DNA from: JAAELZ01 sp965237995
GTDB lineage: Bacteria; Pseudomonadota; Gammaproteobacteria; Arenicellales; Poriferihabitantaceae
Assembly (NCBI GenBank): GCA_965237995.1
Contig: CBDEGO010000004.1
Coordinates: 186,001-250,000, forward strand
Direction of reading: 5' to 3'
DNA length: 64,000 bases
The notes beneath the pieces were generated by a model. It saw only the letters and a list, made by a program, of their open reading frames with translations. It was not told the DNA's origin and ran no database searches. Below, in pieces: positions 26,052-35,513 of the stretch (position 1 is its first letter; each line of letters starts with the position of its first letter). The translations under genes and the position numbers were made by a program.

Positions 26052-26631
26052 ATGACGATAAATATTCAAACACCCTTAGCTGATAAAGCACCGGTAGAGC
26101 TTGCCGGAACCCGTTTAGCGCAAATGCCATTGTGCGGCAAGATTACCCTACGCGGCAATAGTGATAACAAAGCCTTTGTTGCAGCTATTAAAAAAGTCAC
26201 TGGTTTAGCGCTACCCATTGAAGCAAACACGTTTAAGCAAAGTGGCAAATCAGTGCTATCTTGGACCGGCCCTAACGAGTGGATGCTGCACTGCGATATC
26301 AATGCTTGCTTAGCCATGGTCGAAGACCTGCGCTCAGCGCTAGCAGACCAACATGCAGCCGTTGTTGATGTTAGCGACTACTACACCATGCTTGAGCTTA
26401 GCGGCCCATTAGCGAGAAATGTAATCGCTAATGGATCGCCTTTTGACACGCACCCGAGTCAATTTACTACAGGGCAATGCGCTCAAACCCGATTTGGACA
26501 CGCGTCAAATTCTAATGAATCAGATGGACGAACAACCGACCTATCACATCCAAATACGCTGGAGCTACGCAGACTACTTGTTTACCTATATGCATGATGC
26601 TCTGCGCAACCACGCTGCTGAAACCGACTAA
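26052..26631 (+). pseudogene. soxG: Sarcosine oxidase gamma subunit, one frameshift
   Basis: Begins MTINIQTPLADKAPVELAGT 10 bp after soxA and has the SoxG/GcvT-like pattern LSWTGPNEWMLHC and VDVSDYYTMLELSGPLARNV. After GHAS the frame breaks at AAA 26507-26509; removing one A restores ILMNQMDEQPTYHIQIRWSY, then ADYLFTYMHDALR, which is the expected SoxG C-terminus. Corrected length is 192 residues, typical for the subunit. As written, the frame ends in unrelated residues at 26597. Like the two breaks in soxA, this is an extra A in an A run. Confidence 0.88.
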
Positions 26632-26804
26632 TTATTTGCGCGTGTATTTCAGCGGCATCAAATTCACACTCGCTACCATCAACTTTTCCTCATAGCCCCC
26701 AAATAGGCTCTTAGCCAAGCTTATTCTATCGGGGGTTATATTGATTCAACGCCTTCTTTTGTTTTAAGCTTGACTGTGCTTTCTGATCATTCCGGTTCTT
26801 TATC

Positions 26805-27359
26805 ATGGCTCATTTTTTTGGCTTTGGCTCCTTAGTCAATTTAGACACACATCAGTATTCTGATGTATTACCCGCTAAAGTGTACGGTTTTGCGAGGGCA
26901 TGGATTAATAACGACTGCTACGAACACGCCTTTTTAAGTGTGATCAGTCGCCCACAAAGTGAAATCCAAGGCGTATTGGCTAAAGTTTGGAATGAGGATT
27001 GGAGTCAACTGGATGAACGTGAGTTAGGTTACAGCCGCCAAGCTCTGAGCGCGAAACAATGGTCACTTGAAAATGAAGCCTACGACAGCAAAGTGCAATT
27101 AGATGACGTGCAGCTTTATCAGCATGCCTACGGAGAATTCGCCAGCAGCGATAAACCTATACTAAGGTCCTATTTAGAAACTGTTTTGTATGGTTACTAC
27201 CAAATTTTTGGCGAAAGTGGGGTACATGATTTCGTTGAAAGCACCTTGTATTGGACACGTATTTTAGATGACCGCGAGTCTCCGGTATATCCGCGCTATA
27301 TACCCGCTCAGGGTGCTGCTAACTCCTTAGTGCAAGCAACGATTGATCAGCTCTATTGA
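26805..27359 (+). CDS. Gamma-glutamylcyclotransferase-like (GGCT fold) protein
   Basis: This 184-residue protein starts MAHFFGFGSLVNLDTHQY, matching the substrate-binding YGSLxN loop of the GGCT/AIG2 fold. It carries DERELGYSRQ, whose Glu aligns with the catalytic acid, and ends in a helical region. Related enzymes cleave gamma-glutamyl-amines or peptides to 5-oxoproline. The gene follows soxG after about 170 bases and precedes the DgcA-like gene. A link to gamma-glutamylated amines in methylated-amine metabolism is possible but speculative. Confidence 0.75.
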   Translation: MAHFFGFGSLVNLDTHQYSDVLPAKVYGFARAWINNDCYEHAFLSVISRPQSEIQGVLAKVWNEDWSQLDERELGYSRQALSAKQWSLENEAYDSKVQLDDVQLYQHAYGEFASSDKPILRSYLETVLYGYYQIFGESGVHDFVESTLYWTRILDDRESPVYPRYIPAQGAANSLVQATIDQLY

Positions 27360-27397
27360 GTTAAGCATACGGCAATACCAAACGAGGTTTGCTCCCG

Positions 27398-27481
27398 ATG
27401 CTCGATCTTGTACTAGCCTCAGTGGCAGCGCTAGTTATATTAGTTAGCTTGATACGCGCAGCACATCAAGATAGTAAATAA
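27398..27481 (+). CDS. Possible 27-residue single-pass membrane peptide
   Basis: ATG at 27398 opens a short frame MLDLVLASVAALVILVSLIR, ending AAHQDSK and TAA. Nearly all of it is one hydrophobic helix with a charged tail, the look of bacterial small membrane proteins. A GAGG lies 11 bases upstream. With no homologue recalled and such short length, chance is quite possible. Confidence 0.25.
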   Translation: MLDLVLASVAALVILVSLIRAAHQDSK

Positions 27482-27581
27482 CTATGCAACCATTAACAAA
27501 TAAATATTTTATCTTGTATAGACTGACAAGATAGAATGAAAAACAATAAACAAAACAACTGCAACCAAGCTCAGAGACAAC

Positions 27582-29651
27582 ATGGCCCGCGACCCGCGAT
27601 ACGACGTTTTATTCCAACCAATGGATATTGGTCCGGTTACTGCTAAGAATCGTTTCTACCAAGTACCCCATTGCAATGGAGGAGGCTATCGTGACCCCTC
27701 TGCTGCGGCAAAATGCGAGAAGTCAAATCAGAAGGCGGTTGGGGCGTTATTTTCACTGAACAAACAGAAATTCACCATACCTCTGAAATCACCCCTTTTA
27801 TTGAGCTTCGCTTGTGGGATGAACAAGACGTACCTATGCTGGCGAAAATGGCAGACGCCATGCACAAGCACGATGCGCTTGCTGGCATCCAACTAGCTTA
27901 TTCTGGCATCAACGGGCCAAATTTATACACTCGCGAAGTTCCGCTAGCGCCTAGCGCGATGCCGATTCGCACCTTCACCAACGATCCTGTGCAAGCGCGG
28001 GCAATGACCAAACGTGACATAAAAGATTTACGTCGCTGGTATCGCAATGCCTTTGTTCACGCTAAACAAGCAGGGTTTGATTTGGTTTGTTTATATGGCG
28101 CGCACGGCTTTGGCATCATTCAACACTTTCTCTCTACTGCCACCAATCATCGCACTGACGAATATGGGGGCAACTTGCAAAATCGCTCTCGCCTAATGCG
28201 CGAATTGATTGAAGAAGGCAAAGAAGTGATTGGCGACCAATGCGCCATTACGGTGCGGTTATCTCTCGATGAAGCCATCGGTGAACTAGGCTTTGCCAAC
28301 GCTGAGGTGCGAGATTTAATTGAAATGCATAGCGACTTACCCGACTTATGGGATTTAGCGCATGGCACCTGGGAAGACTGTTCAGGCCCTTCTCGATTTA
28401 AAGAAGAAGCTGCGCAACAACAACTGGTGCGAGGCATTCGCGAACTGACCAGTAAACCGATCGTCGGGGTTGGCCGATTCACCTCACCCGACGTTATGGC
28501 GAAGCAGATTAAAACGGGCGTGCTAGACTTTATAGGCTGTGCCCCGCCCTTCCATCGCTGACCCATTTATTCCAAAGAAAATTGACGAAGGGCGTATTGA
28601 AGACATCCGCGAGTGTATCGGTTGCAACATATGCATCACTGGCGATATGAAGATGTCACCGTCGCGCTGTACGCAAAACCCAACCTTTATGGAAGAGTGG
28701 CGCAAAGGCTGGCACCCTGAAATAATTCAAGCCAAAGGGGAAAGCGAATCTGTATTAGTTGTGGGTGCTGGACCAGCAGGGCTTGAAGCTGCCCGCGCCT
28801 TAGGTATGCGTGGTTACCAAGTCGCTATTGCTGAAGCCAAGTCTGACATTGGGGGCCGAGTATCGCTAGAAGCAACACTCCCCGGTCTATCGGCTTGGGG
28901 CAGAGTAGTGGATTATCGGCGCTATCAATTGAGCCAAATGGCGAATGTTGATATTTACCATGAAAGCGAGTTAAGCGCCGAACAAGTGCTTGAATTCGGT
29001 TTCGACAACGTCGCTATCGCAACAGGCTCATCGTGGCGAGCTGACGGATTTGGCCGTCATCATGTCACGCCCATGCCAAATGATGGATCCATTCCTATAT
29101 ACACACCCGACGACTTGATGGCCGGTAATATCCCCAGCGGCAAAGTAGTCGTATTTGACGATGATCACTATTATATGGGCGGTGTATTAGCGCAATTGCT
29201 CGCCGAAAACGGCGCACAAACGCATTTAATCACCTCTTCTGCTTACGTCTCAGACTGGACTAACAACACCCTCGAACAGGCAGCGATACATCAAAAATTA
29301 GCGAGTTTAGACGTGCAGTTGCAACTGAATACCGCCGTCAGCGCCATTACCAACAAGCAAATAACGTTAAGCTGCGCTTACACAGCAAAGGAAAGCGTAA
29401 TACAAGCCGACGCAGTCGTTCTGGTTACCTCACGCGCTATGCACGATGAGCTATATCAAACACTGTTGGCCCGCGAACAACAATGGGCGGATGCAGGCAT
29501 TAAGTCAGTTAAAGTATTTGGCGATGCGCAAGCACCTGGGCCAATCGCCTGGGCCACTTACGCGGGTCATCGCTACGCAAGAGAGTTAGACGCCGCAGAC
29601 ATTGGAGATGCCTTGCCGTTTAAACGGGAAGTGGCACAACTATGTTGTTAA
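27582..29651 (+). pseudogene. dgcA: DgcA-like TMADH-family N-methyl demethylase, two frameshifts
   Basis: Corrected, it encodes 689 residues like trimethylamine dehydrogenase and dimethylglycine demethylase DgcA. Features are an FMN TIM-barrel (NRFYQVPHCNGGGYRDPSAA, GAHGFGIIQHFLS, DEYGGNLQNRSRL), the 4Fe-4S cysteines CIGCNIC...C (about residues 345-365), and a C-terminal nucleotide-binding region VVGAGPAGLEAARALG. Frame breaks are at 27708-27711, an A run one base short before MREVKSEGGWG, and at CCCC 28542-28545, one C too many before RPSIADPF. DgcA removes a methyl from dimethylglycine to give sarcosine. N-methylproline or other N-methyl substrates are alternatives. A DgcB partner is not in view. 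Confidence 0.85.
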
Positions 29652-29791
29652 CATTATCTATAAGCTGGTCTCCTCCGTTAATTTCCTTGCCAAGCGAGGC
29701 GTAACCTAGGTATCATCTTCAAAACACTGTTCATCATCATAATAAAAACTTAAGATTAAATTGCTACATTTTCCTCAATTTGCCTCTAGCT

Positions 29792-30874
29792 ATGTCAGAT
29801 AAAGCCATCGTCATTCGTGACGTCAGTAAGATCTACGGCACTGGCCCCGCCGCGGTTACCGCGTTAAAGCGCATTGATTTAGACATTCACGATCAAGAGT
29901 TTTTCACTCTGCTTGGTCCATCAGGCTGCGGTAAAACAACACTATTAAGACTGATAGGCGGGTTTGAACAACCCAATACGGGAGAAATATTATTGTTCGG
30001 CAATCACCTAGAAGGTCTGGAGCCGAACGAGCGTCAAGTTAATACCGTTTTTCAGCACTACTCATTATTCCCACATATGACCATTGCCGAAAACGTCGGC
30101 TTTGGTTTAAAAATGCTCGGACAAGATGCAAACACAGTCAAGAATCGTGTCGAAAAAATGCTTGAGCTAGTTAAGATGGAAGATTTCTCACAGCGCACCC
30201 CCAAGCAATTATCGGGTGGCCAACAACAACGCATCGCCTTAGCCAGAGCCTTAGCGCCCAACCCAAAAGTCCTGCTATTAGACGAGCCCTTGTCAGCACT
30301 TGATTTAAAACTGCGCCAAGCCATGCGCCAAGAATTAAAGCAACTACAGAAAGAAACCGGCATTACCTTTGTGTTCGTAACACACGATCAAGAAGAAGCA
30401 ATGAGCATGAGTGACCGCATCGCGGTCATGTCACAAGGAAAACTGCAACAACTTGCAGAGCCTGAAGCATTGTATGAAAACCCAAAGAACCGATTCGTGG
30501 CTAACTTTATCGGCGATGTTAATTTGATCGAGGCCACCGTTTCAGCACAAGACGATGATTTTGTCATTTGTACCAATACGTCTTTGTCGGTAAAAGCAAA
30601 CTCTGATACCAAGCACGACAACGGAGCAACCGTGACTTTAGCGATCCGCCCTGAAAAATTGCGCATTTCTTCTAGCAAAGACGCAGACATCAAGGGAACA
30701 GTAGCCGAATCGATGTATATCGGCACAGACCAATTGCTCACGGTTAAACTGGAAGACGGCACTCAATTAGACGTACGCTTTCAAAATACTGACCTCAGCT
30801 TACGCGCACCCGCCATTGGCGAAAACATCGGATTGCAAGTGGCTGATGGTACCGCTTGGGTGCTAGGCGATTAA
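29792..30874 (+). CDS. PotA-type ABC transporter ATP-binding protein (set 1)
   Basis: This 360-residue ATPase has Walker A GPSGCGKTT (about residues 39-47), Q-loop FQHYSLFPHM, the ABC signature LSGGQQQR (about 137-144), Walker B LLLDEPLSALD and the switch His in VTHDQEEA. A C-terminal TOBE domain (VTLAIRPEKLRI) is present. I use the ATG at 29792; TTG at 29780 would add four residues. It drives import with the two permeases and binding protein that follow, an operon ending with an amidase. PotA-type systems carry polyamines, but close relatives serve other amines. Its position after creatinase, sox and dgcA suggests a methylated amine or creatine. Confidence 0.92.
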   Translation: MSDKAIVIRDVSKIYGTGPAAVTALKRIDLDIHDQEFFTLLGPSGCGKTTLLRLIGGFEQPNTGEILLFGNHLEGLEPNERQVNTVFQHYSLFPHMTIAENVGFGLKMLGQDANTVKNRVEKMLELVKMEDFSQRTPKQLSGGQQQRIALARALAPNPKVLLLDEPLSALDLKLRQAMRQELKQLQKETGITFVFVTHDQEEAMSMSDRIAVMSQGKLQQLAEPEALYENPKNRFVANFIGDVNLIEATVSAQDDDFVICTNTSLSVKANSDTKHDNGATVTLAIRPEKLRISSSKDADIKGTVAESMYIGTDQLLTVKLEDGTQLDVRFQNTDLSLRAPAIGENIGLQVADGTAWVLGD

Positions 30875-31773
30875 TGCCAATGGCATTTAACCTACCGAAA
30901 AACACCTATGTACGGCGCTGGTTAGGCTTATCTCCAGCGCTGATCACTATTTTCGCTTTTATGGTGATACCCATCATCATATTAGGCATGTTCTCTTTCA
31001 AACCAGCAGACCCGTATGGCGGTGTTGACCCGGGTTTTAGTTATGATGCTTGGATTCAGCTATTTTTTGAAAAAGATTTAGATGATTCCTTACTGTTCGA
31101 GCCAGTTTACTTACATATTATCTTTCGCTCTATTGTGCTCGCGATTGTTGCCACCACCATCAGTTTAGTGATGGGCTTCCCCGTAGCGTGGTACATCGTG
31201 CAACAGTCAGCAGGCAGAAGAGATTTGTTGTTGTTCTTAATTACCATCCCCTTTTGGACTAATCTACTAATACGCGCCTATGCGTGGATACTTATTTTAG
31301 GTAGAGATGGCATGATAGAAAAGCCGCTATATGCTCTGGGCTTAATCGATGAATCGCTGCAATTGATGTACGGTAATCTCGCCATCGGCTTAGGGCTGGT
31401 TTACAGTTACATTCCATTGATGATCTTACCGATTTACGCTAGCTTAGAAAAACTAGATTTCCACTTAATCGAAGCCGCGCACGACCTATACGCTAACCGT
31501 TGGACGGCCATTCGGCGCATTGTCGTGCCGCTGTGCTTACCGGGCATTATTGCCGGCTGCATTTTGGTATTCGTTCTCAGCTTAGGGGATTTTATTTCAC
31601 CCTCAATTCTAGGCGGCGGAAAGAAAATGATGCTAAGTAATTTAATTCAGTTTCAATTTTCTTCTGCCCGCAACTGGCCGTTTGGAGGCGCTCTAACGAT
31701 GCTATTATTGCTCTTAGTGGGCATCGGCTCATTCTTTTATGTCCGAGCCACTAAAAAACAGGAGGCGATGTAG
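30874..31773 (+). CDS. PotB-type ABC transporter permease (set 1)
   Basis: The start ATG overlaps the ATPase stop (TAATG), giving 299 residues. There are six hydrophobic helices, with the binding-protein-dependent permease EAA loop EAAHDLYANRWTAIRRIVVP (about residues 200-220) contacting the ATPase. FFWTNLLIRAY-like FWTNLLIRAYAW is typical of PotB. It forms the inner-membrane channel together with the next gene product. Confidence 0.9.
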   Translation: MPMAFNLPKNTYVRRWLGLSPALITIFAFMVIPIIILGMFSFKPADPYGGVDPGFSYDAWIQLFFEKDLDDSLLFEPVYLHIIFRSIVLAIVATTISLVMGFPVAWYIVQQSAGRRDLLLFLITIPFWTNLLIRAYAWILILGRDGMIEKPLYALGLIDESLQLMYGNLAIGLGLVYSYIPLMILPIYASLEKLDFHLIEAAHDLYANRWTAIRRIVVPLCLPGIIAGCILVFVLSLGDFISPSILGGGKKMMLSNLIQFQFSSARNWPFGGALTMLLLLLVGIGSFFYVRATKKQEAM

Positions 31774-31777
31774 CGCA

Positions 31778-32599
31778 GTGCAACAAAACTCATCTGAACA
31801 TAATAAACCTCGCTCTAAAATAAACTGGCTTAAAGGCTGGACAGGGTTATTCTTAGTCTATCTGTACGCGCCGATTGCCGTACTTATCATCTTTTCATTT
31901 AACAACAACCGCATTGCACAAGTTTGGACTGAGTTTTCCACTAAGTGGTACTACAAAGCCTTTACCAACGAAGACATCCAACGCGCTGTTGTCAATAGCT
32001 TAAAGGTGGCAGTCGTTGCCACTATTGTGGCTACCCTATTTGCCACCATGGCGGCCTTAGTATTATCGCATCGAAAATTTAGAGGTCAGTTAATCAGCAA
32101 CGCGATCATCAGCCTGCCTTTATTAGTGCCTGAAATCGCAACCGCAGTCGCAACACTAAGCTTCTTCGCAGCTATCAAATTCCCGCTTGGACTGACTTCG
32201 ATTATTGTCGCGCACATCGTGTTTTGCATTCCCTTTGCCTTTATGCCAATACGGGCGCGATTGGCGGGGATGGACGCCCATTTACAAGAAGCCGGCAAAG
32301 ACTTATACGCTAATGATTGGCAGGTGTTTCGGTATGTTACGCTGCCAATATTAAAGCCAGGTATTGTCGCTGGCGCTATTTTGGCATTTATTATTTCAAT
32401 CGACGACTTTATTATATCGCTGATGGTGGCAGGTGCAGGGGCAACAACCCTTCCGCTATACATCTACAGCATGATCCGTTTAGGTGTTTCACCTGAAATT
32501 AATGCGGTTTCTACTGTGTTATTTTGCGTCTCAGTAACGGCTATAGCCATTTACTGGGCAATTTCAAAACAAAATGAGGAGAGGACCCATGTCCACTAA
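31778..32599 (+). CDS. PotC-type ABC transporter permease (set 1)
   Basis: This permease has about six helices, the motif LYAPIAVLIIFSFNNNR and the EAA loop QEAGKDLYANDWQVFRYVTL (about residues 170-190). An ATG at 31739 would add 13 residues out of frame with the family and overlap the upstream gene by 35 bases. The GTG at 31778, with AGGAGG 12 bases upstream, gives 273 residues and the usual PotC N-terminus, so I prefer it. It ends inside the ribosome-binding region of the next gene. Confidence 0.85.
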   Translation: MQQNSSEHNKPRSKINWLKGWTGLFLVYLYAPIAVLIIFSFNNNRIAQVWTEFSTKWYYKAFTNEDIQRAVVNSLKVAVVATIVATLFATMAALVLSHRKFRGQLISNAIISLPLLVPEIATAVATLSFFAAIKFPLGLTSIIVAHIVFCIPFAFMPIRARLAGMDAHLQEAGKDLYANDWQVFRYVTLPILKPGIVAGAILAFIISIDDFIISLMVAGAGATTLPLYIYSMIRLGVSPEINAVSTVLFCVSVTAIAIYWAISKQNEERTHVH

Positions 32600-33638
32600 A
32601 TTACCAACTAAACAACTATTAGGTGTGGCCACTGCGGCATTATTAAGCACCAGCGTTCAAGCTGAAGGCGAGCTATTTTTCTACAATTGGGTAGATTACA
32701 CGCCACCTGAACTCATCGAGCAATTTGAAAAAGAGACAGGCATTAAAGTAACCGTTGACACATACGATTCAAACGAAACTTTATTAGCCAAACTTAAATC
32801 AGGTGCAACTGGCTATGATGTTGTCGTACCTAGCCAAAACTTCGTTACTATCATGGTAGCTGAAGGCATGCTGGAGAAGGTCAACGTAAAAGGTCAAGCT
32901 AACTACAAAAATGTAGATGAGCGCTGGCAGAACCCACCGTGGGACCCTAACCAAGAGTATTCAGCGCCTTGGCAAATGGGCACAACATCTTTCACCATTA
33001 ACATGGACGGCTATGATGGCCCTGGCGATTCATTAAAAGAATTCTTTGAACCAGCGGACTCAATGAAAGGGTTTACGCAAGTGTTCCGTACGCCAGACGA
33101 AGTGATCCCGCTAGCGTTGATGTTACTTGGTCACGAGCAGTGCAACGAAGACCCTGCTGATATGAAAGAAGTCCAGGCGTTGCTGTTAAAGCAAAAGCCT
33201 TATGTGAAGACCTATAATTCGGAAACCATGGTAGCAAACCTAGCTAGCGGTGAAGTGAAAATGAGTAGTCACTGGGATGGTTATTCGATGAAGAATCGTA
33301 TCGACAGCGGAGTTTCCACCCTAAAGTATGTACACCCAAAAGAAGGCATTATTGGCTGGTTTGACAGCATGGTCGTACCTAAAGGCGCTCCCAACAAAGC
33401 GAATGCTGAAAAATTCATGAACTTCATGATGGACGCCAAAAATGGTGCTAACCTTTCAAACTTTAACCGCTACGCTTCACCACTAAACGCAGCGGCGATA
33501 GCAGATCACATTGACCCTGCTTTGGGTACAGCGCCTGAAATCAATGTAGACCCAAGCGTACCCGTACACTTCAGCGAAACCTGTAGCCAAAAAGCCACCA
33601 AGCTCTACGACAGAGTTTGGACTAAATTGCTACAGTAA
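32589..33638 (+). CDS. PotD-type periplasmic substrate-binding protein (set 1)
   Basis: This 349-residue binding protein carries a Sec signal (LPTKQLLGVATAALLSTSVQA, cleavage near residue 26). The mature start GELFFYNWVDYTPPELIEQF is the classical PotD/PotF opening, and DTYDSNETLLAKLKSG follows. I use the ATG at 32589, preceded by GAGGAGAGGA. Ligand residues of polyamine binders could not be checked, so the substrate is open: spermidine, putrescine, or an N-methylated amine as the neighbours suggest. A strong terminator follows, yet the amidase gene starts just beyond it. Confidence 0.9.
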   Translation: MSTKLPTKQLLGVATAALLSTSVQAEGELFFYNWVDYTPPELIEQFEKETGIKVTVDTYDSNETLLAKLKSGATGYDVVVPSQNFVTIMVAEGMLEKVNVKGQANYKNVDERWQNPPWDPNQEYSAPWQMGTTSFTINMDGYDGPGDSLKEFFEPADSMKGFTQVFRTPDEVIPLALMLLGHEQCNEDPADMKEVQALLLKQKPYVKTYNSETMVANLASGEVKMSSHWDGYSMKNRIDSGVSTLKYVHPKEGIIGWFDSMVVPKGAPNKANAEKFMNFMMDAKNGANLSNFNRYASPLNAAAIADHIDPALGTAPEINVDPSVPVHFSETCSQKATKLYDRVWTKLLQ

Positions 33639-33660
33639 ACTTTGCCGTTGTAATATGTTT

Positions 33661-33690
33661 AAGGGCGGCTTTTTGCCGCCCTTTTTCTTT
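33661..33690 (+). terminator. Rho-independent terminator after the binding-protein gene
   Basis: Stem AAGGGCGGC and GCCGCCCTT around TTTTT, followed by TTTCTTTT. It closes the first ABC operon, although the amidase start is only about 20 bases further on. Confidence 0.88.
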
Positions 33691-33710
33691 TCTATTGGCC
33701 TAACGTAAAC

Positions 33711-35147
33711 ATGAATGCATCCGAAATTGCTTTTTTGACAGGGCAACAAGCATTGGCCTTATTCACCGAAAAGAAGCTCTCGCCCGTTGAGTTAATGCAC
33801 GCAGTTATCGCTCGCCATGCTGCGACTAACGCTCAAATAAATGCGTCCACAGAATGCTACTTCGAACAGGCTTTGGCACAAGCCAAGCAATCAGAACAGC
33901 ACTATTTAAACGGCACGGCTAAACCCTTGGAAGGATTACCTCTGGCAGTTAAAGATGAGTTTCGACTCAAGGGAACAAAGCGCACTTCATCTTCATTGGT
34001 TTACGCGCAACGAGTAGACGACAGCACTGATGTGATCATACAGCGTTTGCTAGACGCAGGAGCAATATGTCATATGAAAACGACCACCCCCGAGTTTTGC
34101 CTGCTTGGCTCATGCCATTCTCGTTTGTGGGGGACCACACACAACCCATGGAATTTGGACACCACACCCGGCGGGTCATCTGGCGGTTCAGCTGCGGCTT
34201 TAGCCGCAGGCATGACGACACTGGCAACCGGAACAGACATTGGCGGCTCGATTCGTATTCCTGCATCACAATGCGGCGTAGTAGGCTATAAACCGCCGTA
34301 CGGACGCAACCCAGAAATCCCAGTATTTAATTTGGACTTTTATAGCCACTCCGGCCCAATGGCGCGCAGTACAGCCGACATTGCACTAATGCAGAACGTC
34401 ATTTCTGGCTACCACAACCAAGACATCGCGAGCCTAAGGTCAGAGGTGCAGCTAGATACTGAAAACGTCTTACAAGACTTAAACGGCTGGAAAATCGCTT
34501 ACTCCTGTGACTTAGATTATTTTGAAATTGATGAATCAGTAAAGAATAATACCTTAAGCGCCATTGCTGTATTGCAAAACCTCGGGGCTCAGGTTGAACA
34601 AGTGCACTTAGGTTGGACAGATGAACTCATTAGTGCAGTACACAATTATTGGTCACTCAATTGGGCAAATAGCATGGCCCCGCTGTTAGAGTCTCATCGA
34701 AGCCAGCTCACTGACTACGCCATCTATTTTATCGAGCAAGCAAAGCAATCTACGCCTCAGAAATACAACCGATCTATTGAAGTTGCAGTGGAAACCTACA
34801 ACCAATTTGGCCCTATGATGGACCGCTATGATCTATTTGTATGCCCCACCCTAGGCACTACCCAAATCCCTGCTGAATTTACTTGGCCGTCAAGCGAAGT
34901 GGGCATTAACGGACAAACGAAACACATGGTCGAAGAACAGTGGTCATTGACGTATCCGTTCAATATGTTAAGCCGCTGCCCAGTGATCTCATTGCCTAGC
35001 GGTAGAGGGGATAACAACGTGCCTACAGGCATTCAGTTGGTCGGTAAAACCTACGATGACATCAGCGTTATTGAAGGGGCTAAAGTATTTGAAAAATACG
35101 CTAATTGGTCAGTCGATGGATTAGAACTAGATTCAAGGCTAACCTAA
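33711..35147 (+). CDS. Amidase signature family hydrolase
   Basis: This 478-residue enzyme has the Ser-cisSer-Lys triad: Lys in LAVKDEF (about residue 82), the cis-Ser in TPGGSSGGSAAALAAG (about 155-170), and the nucleophile Ser in TDIGGSIRIPAS (about 178-190). It would hydrolyse an amide to acid and ammonia in the cytoplasm. Its place after an amine importer and near creatinase suggests processing of an imported nitrogen compound. An N-carbamoyl or creatine-related amide is possible, but the family is too broad to name one. Confidence 0.88.
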   Translation: MNASEIAFLTGQQALALFTEKKLSPVELMHAVIARHAATNAQINASTECYFEQALAQAKQSEQHYLNGTAKPLEGLPLAVKDEFRLKGTKRTSSSLVYAQRVDDSTDVIIQRLLDAGAICHMKTTTPEFCLLGSCHSRLWGTTHNPWNLDTTPGGSSGGSAAALAAGMTTLATGTDIGGSIRIPASQCGVVGYKPPYGRNPEIPVFNLDFYSHSGPMARSTADIALMQNVISGYHNQDIASLRSEVQLDTENVLQDLNGWKIAYSCDLDYFEIDESVKNNTLSAIAVLQNLGAQVEQVHLGWTDELISAVHNYWSLNWANSMAPLLESHRSQLTDYAIYFIEQAKQSTPQKYNRSIEVAVETYNQFGPMMDRYDLFVCPTLGTTQIPAEFTWPSSEVGINGQTKHMVEEQWSLTYPFNMLSRCPVISLPSGRGDNNVPTGIQLVGKTYDDISVIEGAKVFEKYANWSVDGLELDSRLT

Positions 35148-35513
35148 TCGACCGATGAAACCTTCTATCACACGCATAACGCGCCGTTAACGTACCATTG
35201 ATACAGATATCTCCTTTACTTCGTAATAATTAGTTTATACCTGCTTCGATATTGCAATATAAAGCTGACCTAACTCTGAACGCTCTCTCTATAAAACTGA
35301 ACAAATATGCTTGTGCAACGCAATCTACCCCTTTTAGCGCATGGCTTTGTCAAGTCTGCGTCAGATTTAACTCAATATCAGTCATTAAATGTTATTGGGT
35401 TTGACAACATTTTTTGTATGCGCTACGGTTGGGCAATAAGTAAAGCGACTCGATTATAAGTAGCATTACATCGATGCCCCGTTTTATTCTAAATTCATAA
35501 TAAAGAAACAAGT
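35148..35513. other. Gene-free stretch before ABC set 2
   Basis: About 365 bases without a supported gene. A TTGACA at 35401 may be a -35 element for the second ABC operon, but no good -10 follows at the right distance. A 50-codon open frame from 35308 has no recognisable features or ribosome-binding site. Confidence 0.5.

Noticed and set aside
26690..26750. Terminator after soxG
   Set aside because: The CCCCC/GGGGG segments are about 40 bases apart with poor pairing between, and no T run follows directly.
27582..27896. Short independent gene in front of the TMADH-like frame
   Set aside because: Its first 44 residues are the N-terminus of the DgcA-like protein; the rest is out-of-frame noise after the indel at 27708-27711.
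35308..35460. 50-codon open frame in the gap before ABC set 2
   Set aside because: No ribosome-binding site, hydrophobic helix or recognisable motif, and a frame of this length is expected by chance in AT-rich DNA.
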